The notes: a model not told the origin generated them from the letters alone. A stretch of 64,000 nt of DNA from Pseudomonas triclosanedens (GCF_026686735.1 NZ_CP113432.1:4019001-4083000), one strand, 5' to 3'. Counted from the first letter of the stretch, positions 37,825 through 46,980 are shown. Program-made: numbers and translations.

Positions 37825-39171
37825 ATGTCCGTGGTAACTGAGCGCCGCATTCCCGGCTCGCCTGTCGACCAGCGTTTGCCCTTGCTGCAACTGCTGCTGG
37901 TCGGATTCCAGCACGTTCTCCTGATGTATGGCGGCGCCGTCGCCGTTCCGCTGATCGTCGGCCAGGCCGCCGGCCTGTCCCGCGAAGAAATCGCCTTTCT
38001 GATCAATGCCGACCTGCTGGTCGCCGGCATCGCCACGCTCGTGCAATCGCTGGGCATCGGCCCGGTGGGTATCCGTATGCCGGTCATGATGGGGGCGAGT
38101 TTCGCCGCCGTCGGCAGCATGGTGGCGATGGCCGGGATGCCAGGTGTCGGCATGACCGGGATCTTCGGCGCCACCATCGCCGCCGGCTTCTTCGGCATGC
38201 TGATCGCGCCATTCATGAGCCGCATCGTGCGCTTCTTCCCGCCGCTGGTGACCGGTACCGTAATCACCTCCATCGGCATGTGCCTGTTCCCGGTGGCCAT
38301 CAACTGGGCTGGCGGCGGCAAGGGCGCTGTCAACTTCGGCGCCATCGAATACCTGGCGCTGTCTTCCTTCGTACTGGCAGTGATCCTGCTGATCAACCGT
38401 TTCCTGAAAGGCTTCTGGGTCAACGTCTCGGTACTGATCGGCATGCTGCTGGGCTACATCATCGGCGCCAGCATGGGCATGGTCAGCCTGGATGGTATCG
38501 AGCAGCGCCCGTGGTTCGACGTGGTTACGCCGCTGCACTTCGGCACGCCGGAGTTTCACCTGGCGCCCGTGCTGTCCATGTGCCTGGTGGTGGTGATCAT
38601 CTTCGTCGAGTCCACTGGCATGTTCCTCGCCCTGGGCAAGATCACCGAGACTGAAATCTGCCCCAACCGCCTGCGCCGCGGCCTGCTGTGCGATGCCAGC
38701 GCATCGTTCGTCGCCGGCTTCATGAATACCTTTACCCATTCCTCGTTCGCCCAGAATATCGGCCTGGTGCAAATGACCGGTGTGCGCAGCCGCTACGTCA
38801 CCGCCGCCGCCGCGTTCTTCCTGATCGCCCTGAGCCTGCTGCCCAAGGCCGCTTTCCTGGTCGCCTCGATTCCGCCGGCGGTACTGGGTGGCGCGGGCAT
38901 CGCGATGTTCGGCATGGTCGCTGCCAGCGGCATCCGCATCCTCCACGAAGCGGACATCGTCGACCGCCGCAACCAGTTGCTGGTGGCGGTGAGCATCGGC
39001 ATGGGGATGGTTCCGGTGGTACGCCCGGACTTCTTCGCCGCACTGCCCCAGTGGATGGAGCCAATCACTCACAGCGGCATCGCGATGACCGCGATCTGGG
39101 CCGTGGTACTGAACATCCTGTTCAACATCCTCGGCGAGCAGGGCCGCGACGCCCTCTGCGGGCATCACTGA
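37825..39171 (+). CDS. Urate/xanthine permease (NCS2 family, COG2233 branch)
   Basis: Inner-membrane purine:H+ symporter of 448 residues with 14 expected membrane segments. NCS2 hallmarks are QHVLLMYGGAVAVPLIVG in the first segment, the MPVMMGASFAAVG region, the conserved acidic residue in FVESTGMFLALGKIT and NTFTHSSFAQNIGLVQMTGVRSRYV. The QNxGxxxxTxxxSR-like motif identifies the nucleobase-ascorbate branch, as in UacT, XanQ or PucK. GAGGTG precedes the ATG. It probably imports urate or xanthine for the pathway encoded upstream, and carries its own copy of the shared operator. Confidence 0.93.
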   Translation: MSVVTERRIPGSPVDQRLPLLQLLLVGFQHVLLMYGGAVAVPLIVGQAAGLSREEIAFLINADLLVAGIATLVQSLGIGPVGIRMPVMMGASFAAVGSMVAMAGMPGVGMTGIFGATIAAGFFGMLIAPFMSRIVRFFPPLVTGTVITSIGMCLFPVAINWAGGGKGAVNFGAIEYLALSSFVLAVILLINRFLKGFWVNVSVLIGMLLGYIIGASMGMVSLDGIEQRPWFDVVTPLHFGTPEFHLAPVLSMCLVVVIIFVESTGMFLALGKITETEICPNRLRRGLLCDASASFVAGFMNTFTHSSFAQNIGLVQMTGVRSRYVTAAAAFFLIALSLLPKAAFLVASIPPAVLGGAGIAMFGMVAASGIRILHEADIVDRRNQLLVAVSIGMGMVPVVRPDFFAALPQWMEPITHSGIAMTAIWAVVLNILFNILGEQGRDALCGHH

Positions 39172-39207
39172 GTCCCCTTTCACGGGCGCTTCCCGAGCGC
39201 TCGTTTC

Positions 39208-39239
39208 AAAGCCGCGTACACTCCTTCGCGGCTTTTTTT
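39208..39239. terminator. Bidirectional terminator between permease and chemoreceptor genes
   Basis: AAAGCCGCG and CGCGGCTTT form a perfect stem with a 10-nt loop, followed by T tract on the plus strand. It lies between two convergent genes. Confidence 0.88.
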
Positions 39240-39249
39240 CGTCTGCCCG

Positions 39250-40809
39250 TTACGCTTCGGGGCGATAGCCCAGGCGCAACCCGCCCCACTGCCTGCCACC
39301 GACGAAGATCGGCACCGAGAGGTCGTGCATCAGCTCGCCGGTATCCCGGCAGTACGTCTGCAGCAGCATCGGCTGGGCATGGCTGCCGCAGCGCAGGCCG
39401 GTGCGGTCGTTGAACAGGCGCTTGCCGCGGCTCTTGAGCATGTCCACCTGGGCATCGCCGCACGGCGGGTGGTTGAACGCCTGGTTGTGCGTCGGCACGT
39501 AACCTTCGGCCGTGCAGGCGATGGCGAAGACCAGCCCTTCGTGACGCTGCAGCAGGTCCTCCTGGATACGCGGCAGGACTTCGTCGGTGTAGCGGTCGAA
39601 GCGGGTCCGGTACTTCTGCGGATGAGTGCCCGGCAACGGCTGGTAGTCCCGGTCGAACAGGTCTTGCGCCGTGATGCGTCCGTCCTCGATATCCGCCTCG
39701 AAACGCGCACCGATCGCCTGCGCGCCCTCACGGGCCAGGTCATAGGCGCGCTGGTGGTAGTCGTCCAGCGCGACCTGGGCCAGGCGTTCGCTGACCGCCT
39801 CGGCCTGCGCCTCCAACTGGATGGCCGCCTCTGCCAGGCGATGGGTCTGCTCGTCGCTGACTCGCAAGTCGCCGCGAACCTGCTCGACCGCCGCGAACAG
39901 GCTGTCCAACTGGCTGCGGTTGATTTCAGCGCCTTCGGCGATCTCGGTGATCTGGGTTTCCACCGTGGCGGCCAGGCCGGCGATGTTCTGCAACTGCCGT
40001 CCGGTGCTTTCCACCTGCCCCACGCCCTGCACCAGGTCGTCGGCCAACTGGCGGATCTGCTCCACTACTTCGCCGGTCTGGCGCTGGATGTCTTCGATCA
40101 TCTGGCCGACCTCGTCGGTGGCTTCAGCGGTACGCCCGGCAAGGCCGCGCACCTCTTCCGCCACAACCGCGAAACCGCGCCCGTGCTCGCCGGCACGGGC
40201 CGCCTCGATCGCGGCGTTGAGCGCCAGCAGGTTGGTCTGGCTGGCGATCGACTGGATCACCTGAGTGACCCTCTGGATGTCCTCGCTGCGCTGGTTGAGC
40301 GTCTCGATCAGCGCACGGCTGGCATTGGCGCGGTCGCTCAACTGGTGCATGCAGTCGATGGCAGCCTGCAACTCCCCGCGCCCCGCATCGCTTCCAGCGC
40401 GCGCACGGGCAGCGGCGTCCATTGCCTGGCGCGCCAGATTGGAGGTTGCGCGTTCGGTGTGGATCATCACCTCGGCGCTGCCGACTATCTGCTCCGCGGC
40501 CGCCAATTGGGATTCGAGGCGCTCCACCAGGCGTTGCACCGAATAGGAGACGCCGGCGGCAGACAAGGCATTGCGACTGGTTCCGCGCGACAGCTCACGG
40601 GTCAGTTCGGCGATGTCAGGCAAGTGCGCCGGCTCGCCCGGCAAGGCCGGACGCCAATGCAGGAACCACGGCACCCAGAGCAGCGCCGCGCCCAGCAACA
40701 GGCACAGCGACAAGGGCCAGCCGCCAAGAGCCTGGGCGATGAACAGCAGCACCAGTCCGGAAGTCTGCAGGGAAAGGGTAAGGACGATACGCGGACGCGC
40801 GGTATCCAT
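39250..40809 (-). CDS. Methyl-accepting chemotaxis protein with C-terminal sensor domain
   Basis: Chemoreceptor of 519 residues with unusual order. Two closely spaced N-terminal membrane segments (about 8-52) leave almost no periplasmic domain. The cytoplasmic signalling hairpin follows, with the conserved tip [37 protein letters not shown] that contacts CheA/CheW. After it comes a C-terminal domain of about 150 residues (about 370-519: [20 protein letters not shown]...[25 protein letters not shown]), which reads like a Cache/PAS-type ligand domain. Sensing is thus likely cytoplasmic, of a metabolite or redox state. No CheB/CheR pentapeptide tether is seen. Position next to the purine genes may be coincidental. 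Confidence 0.9.
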   Translation of the reverse strand: MDTARPRIVLTLSLQTSGLVLLFIAQALGGWPLSLCLLLGAALLWVPWFLHWRPALPGEPAHLPDIAELTRELSRGTSRNALSAAGVSYSVQRLVERLESQLAAAEQIVGSAEVMIHTERATSNLARQAMDAAARARAGSDAGRGELQAAIDCMHQLSDRANASRALIETLNQRSEDIQRVTQVIQSIASQTNLLALNAAIEAARAGEHGRGFAVVAEEVRGLAGRTAEATDEVGQMIEDIQRQTGEVVEQIRQLADDLVQGVGQVESTGRQLQNIAGLAATVETQITEIAEGAEINRSQLDSLFAAVEQVRGDLRVSDEQTHRLAEAAIQLEAQAEAVSERLAQVALDDYHQRAYDLAREGAQAIGARFEADIEDGRITAQDLFDRDYQPLPGTHPQKYRTRFDRYTDEVLPRIQEDLLQRHEGLVFAIACTAEGYVPTHNQAFNHPPCGDAQVDMLKSRGKRLFNDRTGLRCGSHAQPMLLQTYCRDTGELMHDLSVPIFVGGRQWGGLRLGYRPEA

Positions 40810-40946
40810 GTCGGCAGCTCTCTTCTTGCAGGCTGGCCGCAGCGAAACAACGCTGAAGCGGCCGAAGCCCTGATTGTTCTTGTCAGGGCCATTAGGCCGC
40901 CTGTACCACCCTCCGGCTATCGTTCCTTAGTGGTAGACGCCAGGCG

Positions 40947-41288
40947 CTAGAGGCAGCCCCGCACAGCGCGGGCAATAGTGTCGCCGGGCGTGGTCGCTGA
41001 GTATCGATGGAGCACCACGTCGCTGCCGGCATCGTTCGCCGTTACCTCCAGCAGCGCCTCGGGCGCCTGTCCGGCAGCACCCGGCATCAACAGGCGATAG
41101 CCGAAGCGAATTTCTCTGACCGACGCCGTGGCGCGATAGGACTGCCATTGCGGCAGCAGACAGGTCATGTAGGTAGATGGCGACCTTGCTGTCGCCAACC
41201 GGGTAGCCGGTGCGTTTTCCTTCAGCAGACCGGGGGAACTGCACGCAGCCAGACCGGCACACAGCAATAACATGGCCACTGGTTTCAT
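40947..41288 (-). CDS. Small lipoprotein of unknown function
   Basis: A 113-residue lipoprotein. The start at 41288 gives a classic type II signal peptide, KPVAMLLLCAGLAAC, with lipobox LAAC and Ser at +2, predicting outer-membrane sorting. The mature part of about 95 residues has two further Cys (MTCLLPQW and the C-terminal RGCL), which may form a disulfide. The pattern YMTCLLPQWQSYRATASVRE and the C-terminal GDTIARAVRGCL resemble small lipoproteins annotated as hypothetical in other Pseudomonas; I cannot assign a role. Confidence 0.8.
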   Translation of the reverse strand: MKPVAMLLLCAGLAACSSPGLLKENAPATRLATARSPSTYMTCLLPQWQSYRATASVREIRFGYRLLMPGAAGQAPEALLEVTANDAGSDVVLHRYSATTPGDTIARAVRGCL

Positions 41289-41490
41289 GAAGGTGTTCCT
41301 TCTTGCGCACGCTGGAAGGTTGGTACGGGCATTTATGGCGTCCGGATCAATGAAACCGCCGACGAAGCGCACGCTCATCTAGACCGACATTTCCCGTTAC
41401 AACTAAAATGCCGCATGGCGCAAGGCCAGCCTACCTCGGAAAGGCACTTGCGCGCACCTCCCGCTCCCGCCCTTTTCAAGGCCTGCCCCA

Positions 41491-42270
41491 ATGTCACTGT
41501 TCCTGAATGATCGCCTGTTGCGCGATTTCGCCACGGAAGACTTCGCCAGCCAGCGACCATTCCCCTGGTACTCCTTCCAGGACGTCCTTCGTCCCGAAGC
41601 CTTCGAGGCGCTGTACCGGGAGTTCCCCAGCCTGGAACTGTTCGAGCGCCACAACGGCATCACCCGCGCCTATGGCCAGCGTCCCCACAACCGCTACTAC
41701 CTGGCCTACGAGCGCTCGATCTACAACGACCGCGAGGCGGGTTCGGAAGGCGTTGTCGCCCTCGGCGACCTGCCAGTGGTCTGGCAACAATTCATGCTGG
41801 AAGTACAGGGCAACTCGGAATACGCGGCATTCGCCAGGCGCATGCTGGGGGTGGACGACTTCGTCGTGCGCTTCGCCTGGCACGTCGGGGTGAATGGGTC
41901 GGAGGTGTCGCCCCATCGCGACAGCCACACCAAGCTCGGCACCCACATCTTCTACTTCAATACCAGCGAAGACTGGCAACCGGAATGGGGAGGCTCGATC
42001 CTCGTGCTCGATGGCAAGAAGGTACCGCAGGACAACCCGGACCTGAGCGACTTCGAGAGCGTCCGGGGCTGCGATATCCGCGACAACCGCAGCTTCCTGT
42101 TCAAGAACACCGAAAACGCCTGGCATGGCGTCGAGAAGCTGACTTGCCCGGAAGGCCGCTACCGTCGGTTGTTCAACGTCGTCTTCGAGCCGGTTCGGCA
42201 GAACCAGGCGCGCGAGGAGAAGCTCCGCGACGGCGCCAAAGGCTGGCGCCGCCTGCTGTCCCGGGCCTGA
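41491..42270 (+). CDS. 2-oxoglutarate/Fe(II)-dependent oxygenase
   Basis: Protein of 259 residues with the double-stranded beta-helix facial triad: HxD in SPHRDSHTK, the distal His in NAWHGVEKL and a 2OG-binding Arg in YRRLFNVVFEP. It resembles prolyl-4-hydroxylase-like oxygenases found near glycan genes. No signal peptide. The stop codon directly abuts the stop of the convergent O-antigen-ligase-like gene (TGATCA), so the two genes touch without a terminator and may be functionally linked, for instance in modifying a surface sugar (inference). Substrate unknown. Confidence 0.88.
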   Translation: MSLFLNDRLLRDFATEDFASQRPFPWYSFQDVLRPEAFEALYREFPSLELFERHNGITRAYGQRPHNRYYLAYERSIYNDREAGSEGVVALGDLPVVWQQFMLEVQGNSEYAAFARRMLGVDDFVVRFAWHVGVNGSEVSPHRDSHTKLGTHIFYFNTSEDWQPEWGGSILVLDGKKVPQDNPDLSDFESVRGCDIRDNRSFLFKNTENAWHGVEKLTCPEGRYRRLFNVVFEPVRQNQAREEKLRDGAKGWRRLLSRA

Positions 42271-43515
42271 TCAGGCCGGCTGAGCGCCCAGCATGGATTG
42301 GCCGGGCGCTTGTGGCCGCGAGGCCGACGGCGGTGAAGTGGTTGCCGCCAGCGCCCCCGCCAGGGGCAGCCAGAACCACATCCAGACCACGTTCGGCGCC
42401 GCAACGAAGAAGTGCAGCTCGACGGCGAACACCACCGATGCCGACGCCAACAGAGCGAACCACAGGCGCGCCAGTGGAGCACTGCTGCGCCACAGAGCCC
42501 ACAGGCAGACTGCCAGCACGATGATCATCGAGGCCAGGCCAAACACGCCGAACTGATAGAGCACCTCCAGATAAAGGCTGTGCGGGTTATGCACGACCTG
42601 CCCCGTACTCAGCACCACTTCGCCAAGCTCGGTATGTGCGCCGTGGCCGAACCACCAGTTCTCGCCAACCCGATCGAATACAGCGCGCCAGACTTCATCC
42701 CGGTAGGTCAGCCCGCGAGAGCCGAACTCGTATGCCAACTGGCGATACCCGCCTACGACCGCCGCCAGCGCGCCCAGCGCCAGTACTGCGAACGCCGCCA
42801 GGCGCATCCGCCCCCTGGCCACGCTCAGCACCAGCAGAACCGCCCCCGCCAGCGCGGCCACCCAGGCCGCACGGGAGAAGGTGAAGTACAGATACACGCC
42901 CAGGACCAGCACGCACACGATCCACAGCGAGACCAGCGCGGGTTTCCGGCTGCGCAACAGCAGCCAGACACCCACAACGAAGCTGAAGGCATAGTGCATG
43001 CCCGCCTCGATGGTGATGCCGAAATCGGCAACCCCCGGCACGCCGGAATTATGGAGGCCCATCACCCGGTAACCGAGTGCGAACTCACCGGTCAGCACCT
43101 TGTGCACCAGAGAGAACCCGGCAAACCCGGCCCCTGACAGGACTCCAATGCCCAGTACGATCCGCCAGGTGCGACTGTCCTGGCCGCCCAGAACCATCAC
43201 CATAAGGGTGAACACCAGCAGCAGCAGCAACTGCCGGACCGAACTGTAGGAGTCCGCGGCGATAGCGTTCGCCTGCAATCCCACCCAGAACAGCACGAAC
43301 ACCACGAACGTCGCGCTCAACAGCCGGGCGCGCTCGCGGAACAACTGAACCGTCAGCACCAGCAGCGACAATCCGCAGAGCAGACGCAGCGTCTTCTCCC
43401 AGTTACCCGACTCCGTCGGCCACCAGAAGCGCCCCACCAACAAGCAGATCAATGTCGCCGTCCCTAGAACGATGCCTGCCGCTTTCAGCCAATCTGCATA
43501 TTTACTGGATTGCAT
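42271..43515 (-). CDS. O-antigen ligase / polymerase-like membrane protein (Wzy_C family)
   Basis: Inner-membrane protein of 414 residues with about 11-12 hydrophobic segments and the large periplasmic loop characteristic of the WaaL/Wzy/PglL group, containing RDEVWRAVFDRVGENWWFGHGAHTE and the conserved VHNPHSLYLEVLYQFG, whose His is essential in WaaL. Enzymes of this kind transfer lipid-linked glycans to lipid A-core or to pilin, or polymerise them. The start at 43515 removes 57 unlikely residues. No other glycan-assembly gene lies nearby, so the acceptor is open: LPS, pilin (TfpO-like) or another polymer. Confidence 0.87.
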   Translation of the reverse strand: MQSSKYADWLKAAGIVLGTATLICLLVGRFWWPTESGNWEKTLRLLCGLSLLVLTVQLFRERARLLSATFVVFVLFWVGLQANAIAADSYSSVRQLLLLLVFTLMVMVLGGQDSRTWRIVLGIGVLSGAGFAGFSLVHKVLTGEFALGYRVMGLHNSGVPGVADFGITIEAGMHYAFSFVVGVWLLLRSRKPALVSLWIVCVLVLGVYLYFTFSRAAWVAALAGAVLLVLSVARGRMRLAAFAVLALGALAAVVGGYRQLAYEFGSRGLTYRDEVWRAVFDRVGENWWFGHGAHTELGEVVLSTGQVVHNPHSLYLEVLYQFGVFGLASMIIVLAVCLWALWRSSAPLARLWFALLASASVVFAVELHFFVAAPNVVWMWFWLPLAGALAATTSPPSASRPQAPGQSMLGAQPA

Positions 43516-43798
43516 ATCTCGCCCATACGCCCCATCAGGTCGACGCGCACTATACACGCACAACCTACGCGCCACTAAGCACCCAGTGGAGAGGCGATGA
43601 ACGTACGACTTTCGTGACTCAGAGCACATCGATACCCGTCGGGACGACGCCAGCCGGCTCGAGCACAATGCCACCACCAGGCCCACTCTTCGCCAGATAC
43701 AGGCCCTTGGGCCACGGTCCCCAGCGCAGCCCGGGCAGTGGACGCGCCGCGCCCGTTGCGCAGTGCCAGCACAGCTCCGCTCCCCGGCAGGCAGAAAT
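43516..43798. other. Upstream region of the ligase-like gene; no supported gene
   Basis: About 280 bp with several short open frames on the minus strand, one of 65 codons, but none has a ribosome site, signal peptide or recognisable motif. It may contain the promoter of the ligase-like gene or a decayed coding fragment. Nothing definite seen. Confidence 0.4.
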
Positions 43799-43825
43799 AA
43801 AAAAGCCGGCAGGACCGGCTTTTTT
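43799..43825. terminator. Terminator downstream of the 43.8-45.7 kb gene block
   Basis: AAAAAAGCCGG and CCGGCTTTTTT form a perfect stem around CAGGA; A and T tracts on either side make it usable from both strands. It lies just past the stop of the minus-strand lipoprotein gene. Confidence 0.9.
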
Positions 43826-43842
43826 GTGGGTGGCGATTTCCG

Positions 43843-44343
43843 TCAGAAATCGAGATCGTATTTCTTCACGAACTCTTCGTCAGACAGTCCCTTCATCTCT
43901 GCCAGTTTGGCTTCGTACATATCCAGCCTCGGCTTGAGGACGCCGTACAAAGGGGCTTGCTCGCCGCGCGGGTCATTCTTGAGCAGGTAATCAACCTTCT
44001 CCTTCGCCTCGTCACGGCTCTTTTCGATATCAGCGGTCTGAACCGCGCGGCTCTTGTCCAGCAGGTACTTCCAAGAGCCCTTGCCGACTTCATGCACGCC
44101 AGCGACGTCTTTGCCATCGAGGGCTTTGGCGAACTCGGCAGGATTCTTGTACTGCTTCTGGATGCGGATAAGGTCGGCTTCGAAAGTGTCGCGCTCAGCC
44201 CCCTTGAGGCTCATCTTGATCTGGGTGATTGAAGCCTTGGCGGTGGATGGGCTGGTGCCATCGATGGCGGTTACCTTGGACTCGCCACAAGCGCCCAGCG
44301 CCAGGAACGAAGCGATCAGCGCGACCTTACAGAACTGCATCAT
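43843..44343 (-). CDS. Lipoprotein of unknown function
   Basis: A 166-residue lipoprotein: signal peptide to Cys19 with lipobox LGAC, Gly at +2. The mature part is highly charged and helical, with SITQIKMSLKGAERDTFEADLIRI and a C-terminal LAEMKGLSDEEFVKKYDLDF. This resembles small Pseudomonas lipoproteins of a DUF class (I think DUF6694) of unknown role. It is the last gene of a minus-strand block with unknown membrane proteins, ending at a strong terminator. Confidence 0.8.
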   Translation of the reverse strand: MMQFCKVALIASFLALGACGESKVTAIDGTSPSTAKASITQIKMSLKGAERDTFEADLIRIQKQYKNPAEFAKALDGKDVAGVHEVGKGSWKYLLDKSRAVQTADIEKSRDEAKEKVDYLLKNDPRGEQAPLYGVLKPRLDMYEAKLAEMKGLSDEEFVKKYDLDF

Positions 44344-44442
44344 TGAAATCCCTGTCCTGCTATCAGTGAGTTATTGAGCAATTGGTGCGGCCGCATAGTA
44401 GCCATATAGTCACCAAACCGATATCCCTCCGCAGCTTCTGCG

Positions 44443-44817
44443 CTATGCGGCCTGCTCCTGACTCTTCTCTTGCCTGGCGCGAATACCAGCTCTGATTTTG
44501 CGGGCGAACGGCGCCGGGATCAGTGTCAGGATCATCAGGTACAAAGCCACCCAGAGAATATCCGGCCCCGGAGTCAGGATCTTCAGCACCATCGGAATGA
44601 CCGAAAGGCTGGACGGGATGATGAAGGCAAGTATCGCGGTAGGAAGTGCCAGCAGGCCTGCCAGCAATCTGGGCATCCAGAAACTCTCATAGATCCCGAC
44701 AACGCCAAGATAAACTTCCCGCCAGGTCGCCCCCTCCGTCCCCGAAGCGATGAAGATGGCGGGAGCCACGACGAGAAACATGAACAGCGGCCAGCACAGC
44801 AGATAAATCTTCTTCAT
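44443..44817 (-). CDS. Small integral membrane protein
   Basis: A 124-residue protein with three to four hydrophobic segments (about 5-27, 45-70, 75-105) and a positively charged C-terminus (FARKIRAGIRARQEKSQEQ). No recognised motif. It begins 9 bp after the upstream membrane protein gene on the same strand, so the two are almost certainly co-transcribed. Base composition is less GC-rich than core genes, as in its neighbours, suggesting recent acquisition of the block. Confidence 0.68.
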   Translation of the reverse strand: MKKIYLLCWPLFMFLVVAPAIFIASGTEGATWREVYLGVVGIYESFWMPRLLAGLLALPTAILAFIIPSSLSVIPMVLKILTPGPDILWVALYLMILTLIPAPFARKIRAGIRARQEKSQEQAA

Positions 44818-44826
44818 ATCCCGCCC

Positions 44827-45657
44827 TCAGGTTCTCGCTTTCATGACAAGGCGCTGGATGGCCGGAATTCTCGAGTCCCGATCCAGGAAGCCGGAAATCT
44901 TGTATTTCTTTCCTGCACTGGCTCCCTCGACCGTCAGCAGAACCCTGTCAAAGTTCTGGAAATCCAGCCTGAACCGAGGGCAGTCGCCCTCCCCCTGGAA
45001 CACATTGACACCTGATGACTTTCCAATCAGCGATCTGGAAAACTCGGTTTCCCCCTGGATTCTGCAAAAGCCTTTTTCGTACCCGTCTCCAACGGCGGAA
45101 ATGAACCGCTCCGGCACACCGGCACCTCTAAGTTTCTGCACATCCTTTCCCGAAAAGGCCAGATGGAACCCGAGTCCCTTATAGTCCACCGGCCTCTTGT
45201 CATAGATGTAGCCGCTCGTGACCAAGTCGAAGTCGAGCCGGATATCATCCGTCCCGCCATTCGCGAAGAGCTGCTTGTTCACATCCATATTGCCCTGCCA
45301 GCGATCCGCGACAGGAGAGCGCGACATTCCGAAGCCGACATCTGCAATCACAGAAAAGATTGCAAAGGCAATGACAGCCCTGGTGAAGCTTTGAAAGCGG
45401 AAGGGGTAATAGACTTCGCCACTGCTCACGCCAGATATCCCTATGCCAGAAAGAGTTGCGAATAGTATCAATGCGCCATTACCTGTCAATGACACTTGGG
45501 GCCATTTCCACAATCGCTGTTGAACATCCGGCGCCCAAAGAACTTCGTAGATACGCAGGCTATTCCGCCGGGAAAGAAAACCGCAGTAGCTCCACAGTCC
45601 GTACGAGACCAGCCGGTCTCTTTGAATACGAAAGTTAAATGCAACTCCGTAGACCAT
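44827..45657 (-). CDS. Unknown membrane-associated protein
   Basis: Up to 276 residues, of which the N-terminal part has two hydrophobic segments (about 58-76, NGALILFATLSGIGISGVS, and about 88-108, FTRAVIAFAIFSVIADVGF). A soluble, beta-rich domain of about 165 residues follows, containing two Cys (GFCRIQGE and GDCPRFRLDF) likely joined in the periplasm. I recognise no family. The true start may be downstream of 45657, since the first 50 residues look poorly composed. It is paired with the small membrane protein gene 9 bp downstream. Confidence 0.62.
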   Translation of the reverse strand: MVYGVAFNFRIQRDRLVSYGLWSYCGFLSRRNSLRIYEVLWAPDVQQRLWKWPQVSLTGNGALILFATLSGIGISGVSSGEVYYPFRFQSFTRAVIAFAIFSVIADVGFGMSRSPVADRWQGNMDVNKQLFANGGTDDIRLDFDLVTSGYIYDKRPVDYKGLGFHLAFSGKDVQKLRGAGVPERFISAVGDGYEKGFCRIQGETEFSRSLIGKSSGVNVFQGEGDCPRFRLDFQNFDRVLLTVEGASAGKKYKISGFLDRDSRIPAIQRLVMKART

Positions 45658-45919
45658 CCTGCGGCCTCATAGCTACACAAAGACCATGAATAATTATCCT
45701 GTGCAGATATTCATGGGAGAGCTCAGCCGGAGTTCTCACATCGACCAGCCTTGAACTCCCCGCAGAAACTCAAACTCTTCAGGCAGCCCAGTTCTCTTTC
45801 GATGACGTCCTCAGCCTCGGAAACAGGCTTTCCAGACGCCATACGCCCGCAACATCCCCATCCAGCGCCATCCCCTGATAAAATCCCCTCCCTGCTTCAC
45901 TCCCCTTGCCGAACTCCCG
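45658..45919. other. Upstream region of dusA; no gene
   Basis: 262 bp between divergent genes. The 5' end of dusA is a known target of some integrases, but no integrase or direct repeat is visible here. A GATAAAAT sequence near 45876 may be part of the dusA promoter. Confidence 0.4.
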
Positions 45920-46918
45920 ATGCTCCCAGAACCGACCGCCGCCCCTGCCGCCCTCTCCCGCCGCTTCTCCGTGGCGCCGATGATGGATTGGACCGATCGC
46001 CACTGCCGCTTCTTCCTGCGCCAGCTCTCGCGCCACGCGCTGCTCTATACCGAAATGGTCACCACAGGCGCTCTGCTCCACGGGGATAGCCATCGTTTCC
46101 TGCGCCATGACGAGTGCGAGCACCCGCTCGCCCTGCAACTGGGTGGCAGCGTGCCGGCAGACCTGGCCGCCGCGGCGAAGCTGGCTGAGCGGGCCGGTTA
46201 CGACGAGGTGAACCTGAACGTCGGCTGCCCCAGCGACCGCGTGCAGAACAACATGATCGGCGCCTGCCTGATGAGGCATCCGGCACTGGTGGCCGATTGT
46301 GTAAAGGCCATGCTCGATGCGGTATCCATCCCGGTGACAGTCAAGCACCGCATCGGTATCAATGGGCGGGACAGCTACGAAGAGCTGTGCGATTTCGTCG
46401 GCCAGGTGCGCGACGCAGGCTGCCAGAGTTTCACCGTACATGCGCGGATCGCCATCCTCGAAGGCCTGTCGCCCAAGGAAAACCGCGAGATTCCGCCACT
46501 GCGTTACGACATCGCCGCGCAACTCAAGCGTGATTTCCCAGAGCTGGAGATCATCCTCAACGGCGGCATCAAGACACTGGAGGAATGCCGCGAGCACCTA
46601 CAGGTGTTCGACGGCGTGATGCTCGGTCGCGAGGCCTACCACAACCCCTACCTGCTGGCCCAGGTGGACGCCACGCTGTATGGCTCGGCTACCCCGACCA
46701 TCAGCCGTGCGGATGCGCTACGCCGCCTGCGCCCGTATATCGAGCGCCATATTGCCGAAGGTGGCGCCATGCACCATGTGACCCGCCATATCCTCGGCCT
46801 GGCGCAAGGATTCCCGGGGGCGCGGCGCTTCCGCCAACTGCTTTCGGTGGACGTGCACAAGGCCGCCGATCCGTTGGCACTGTTCGATCAGGCAGGCGAA
46901 CTTCTCGAAGGCCATTGA
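45920..46918 (+). CDS. dusA: tRNA-dihydrouridine(20/20a) synthase
   Basis: FMN enzyme (332 residues) reducing U20/U20a in the tRNA D-loop with NADPH. The Dus signature is complete: N-terminal RRFSVAPMMDWTDRHCRFFLR, the catalytic-Cys segment EVNLNVGCPSDRVQNNMIGACLM, the Lys/His pair in VTVKHRIG and FTVHAR, and the FMN phosphate site ILNGGIKT and VMLGREAYHNPYLLA. The C-terminal helical tRNA-binding domain follows. The subtype DusA is indicated by the GINGRDSYE insert and by synteny with tal. Confidence 0.95.
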   Translation: MLPEPTAAPAALSRRFSVAPMMDWTDRHCRFFLRQLSRHALLYTEMVTTGALLHGDSHRFLRHDECEHPLALQLGGSVPADLAAAAKLAERAGYDEVNLNVGCPSDRVQNNMIGACLMRHPALVADCVKAMLDAVSIPVTVKHRIGINGRDSYEELCDFVGQVRDAGCQSFTVHARIAILEGLSPKENREIPPLRYDIAAQLKRDFPELEIILNGGIKTLEECREHLQVFDGVMLGREAYHNPYLLAQVDATLYGSATPTISRADALRRLRPYIERHIAEGGAMHHVTRHILGLAQGFPGARRFRQLLSVDVHKAADPLALFDQAGELLEGH

Positions 46919-46980
46919 GTCCCGTTGAGCGGCGCATCGGCCTCGGGTAAGGTCGATGCACCGCAAACGGAAGACTCGCC

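Noticed and set aside
37639..39183. 514-codon open frame opposite the NCS2 permease
   Set aside because: Reverse-strand reading of a membrane protein gene gives His/Asp/Gln-rich sequence without family features.
43575..43772. Possible 65-codon minus-strand gene upstream of the ligase-like gene
   Set aside because: No ribosome site, signal peptide or motif; may be a decayed fragment but cannot be supported.
45658..45919. Attachment site at the 5' end of dusA
   Set aside because: No integrase gene or direct repeat could be found next to dusA, so only the suggestive AT-rich block is reported.
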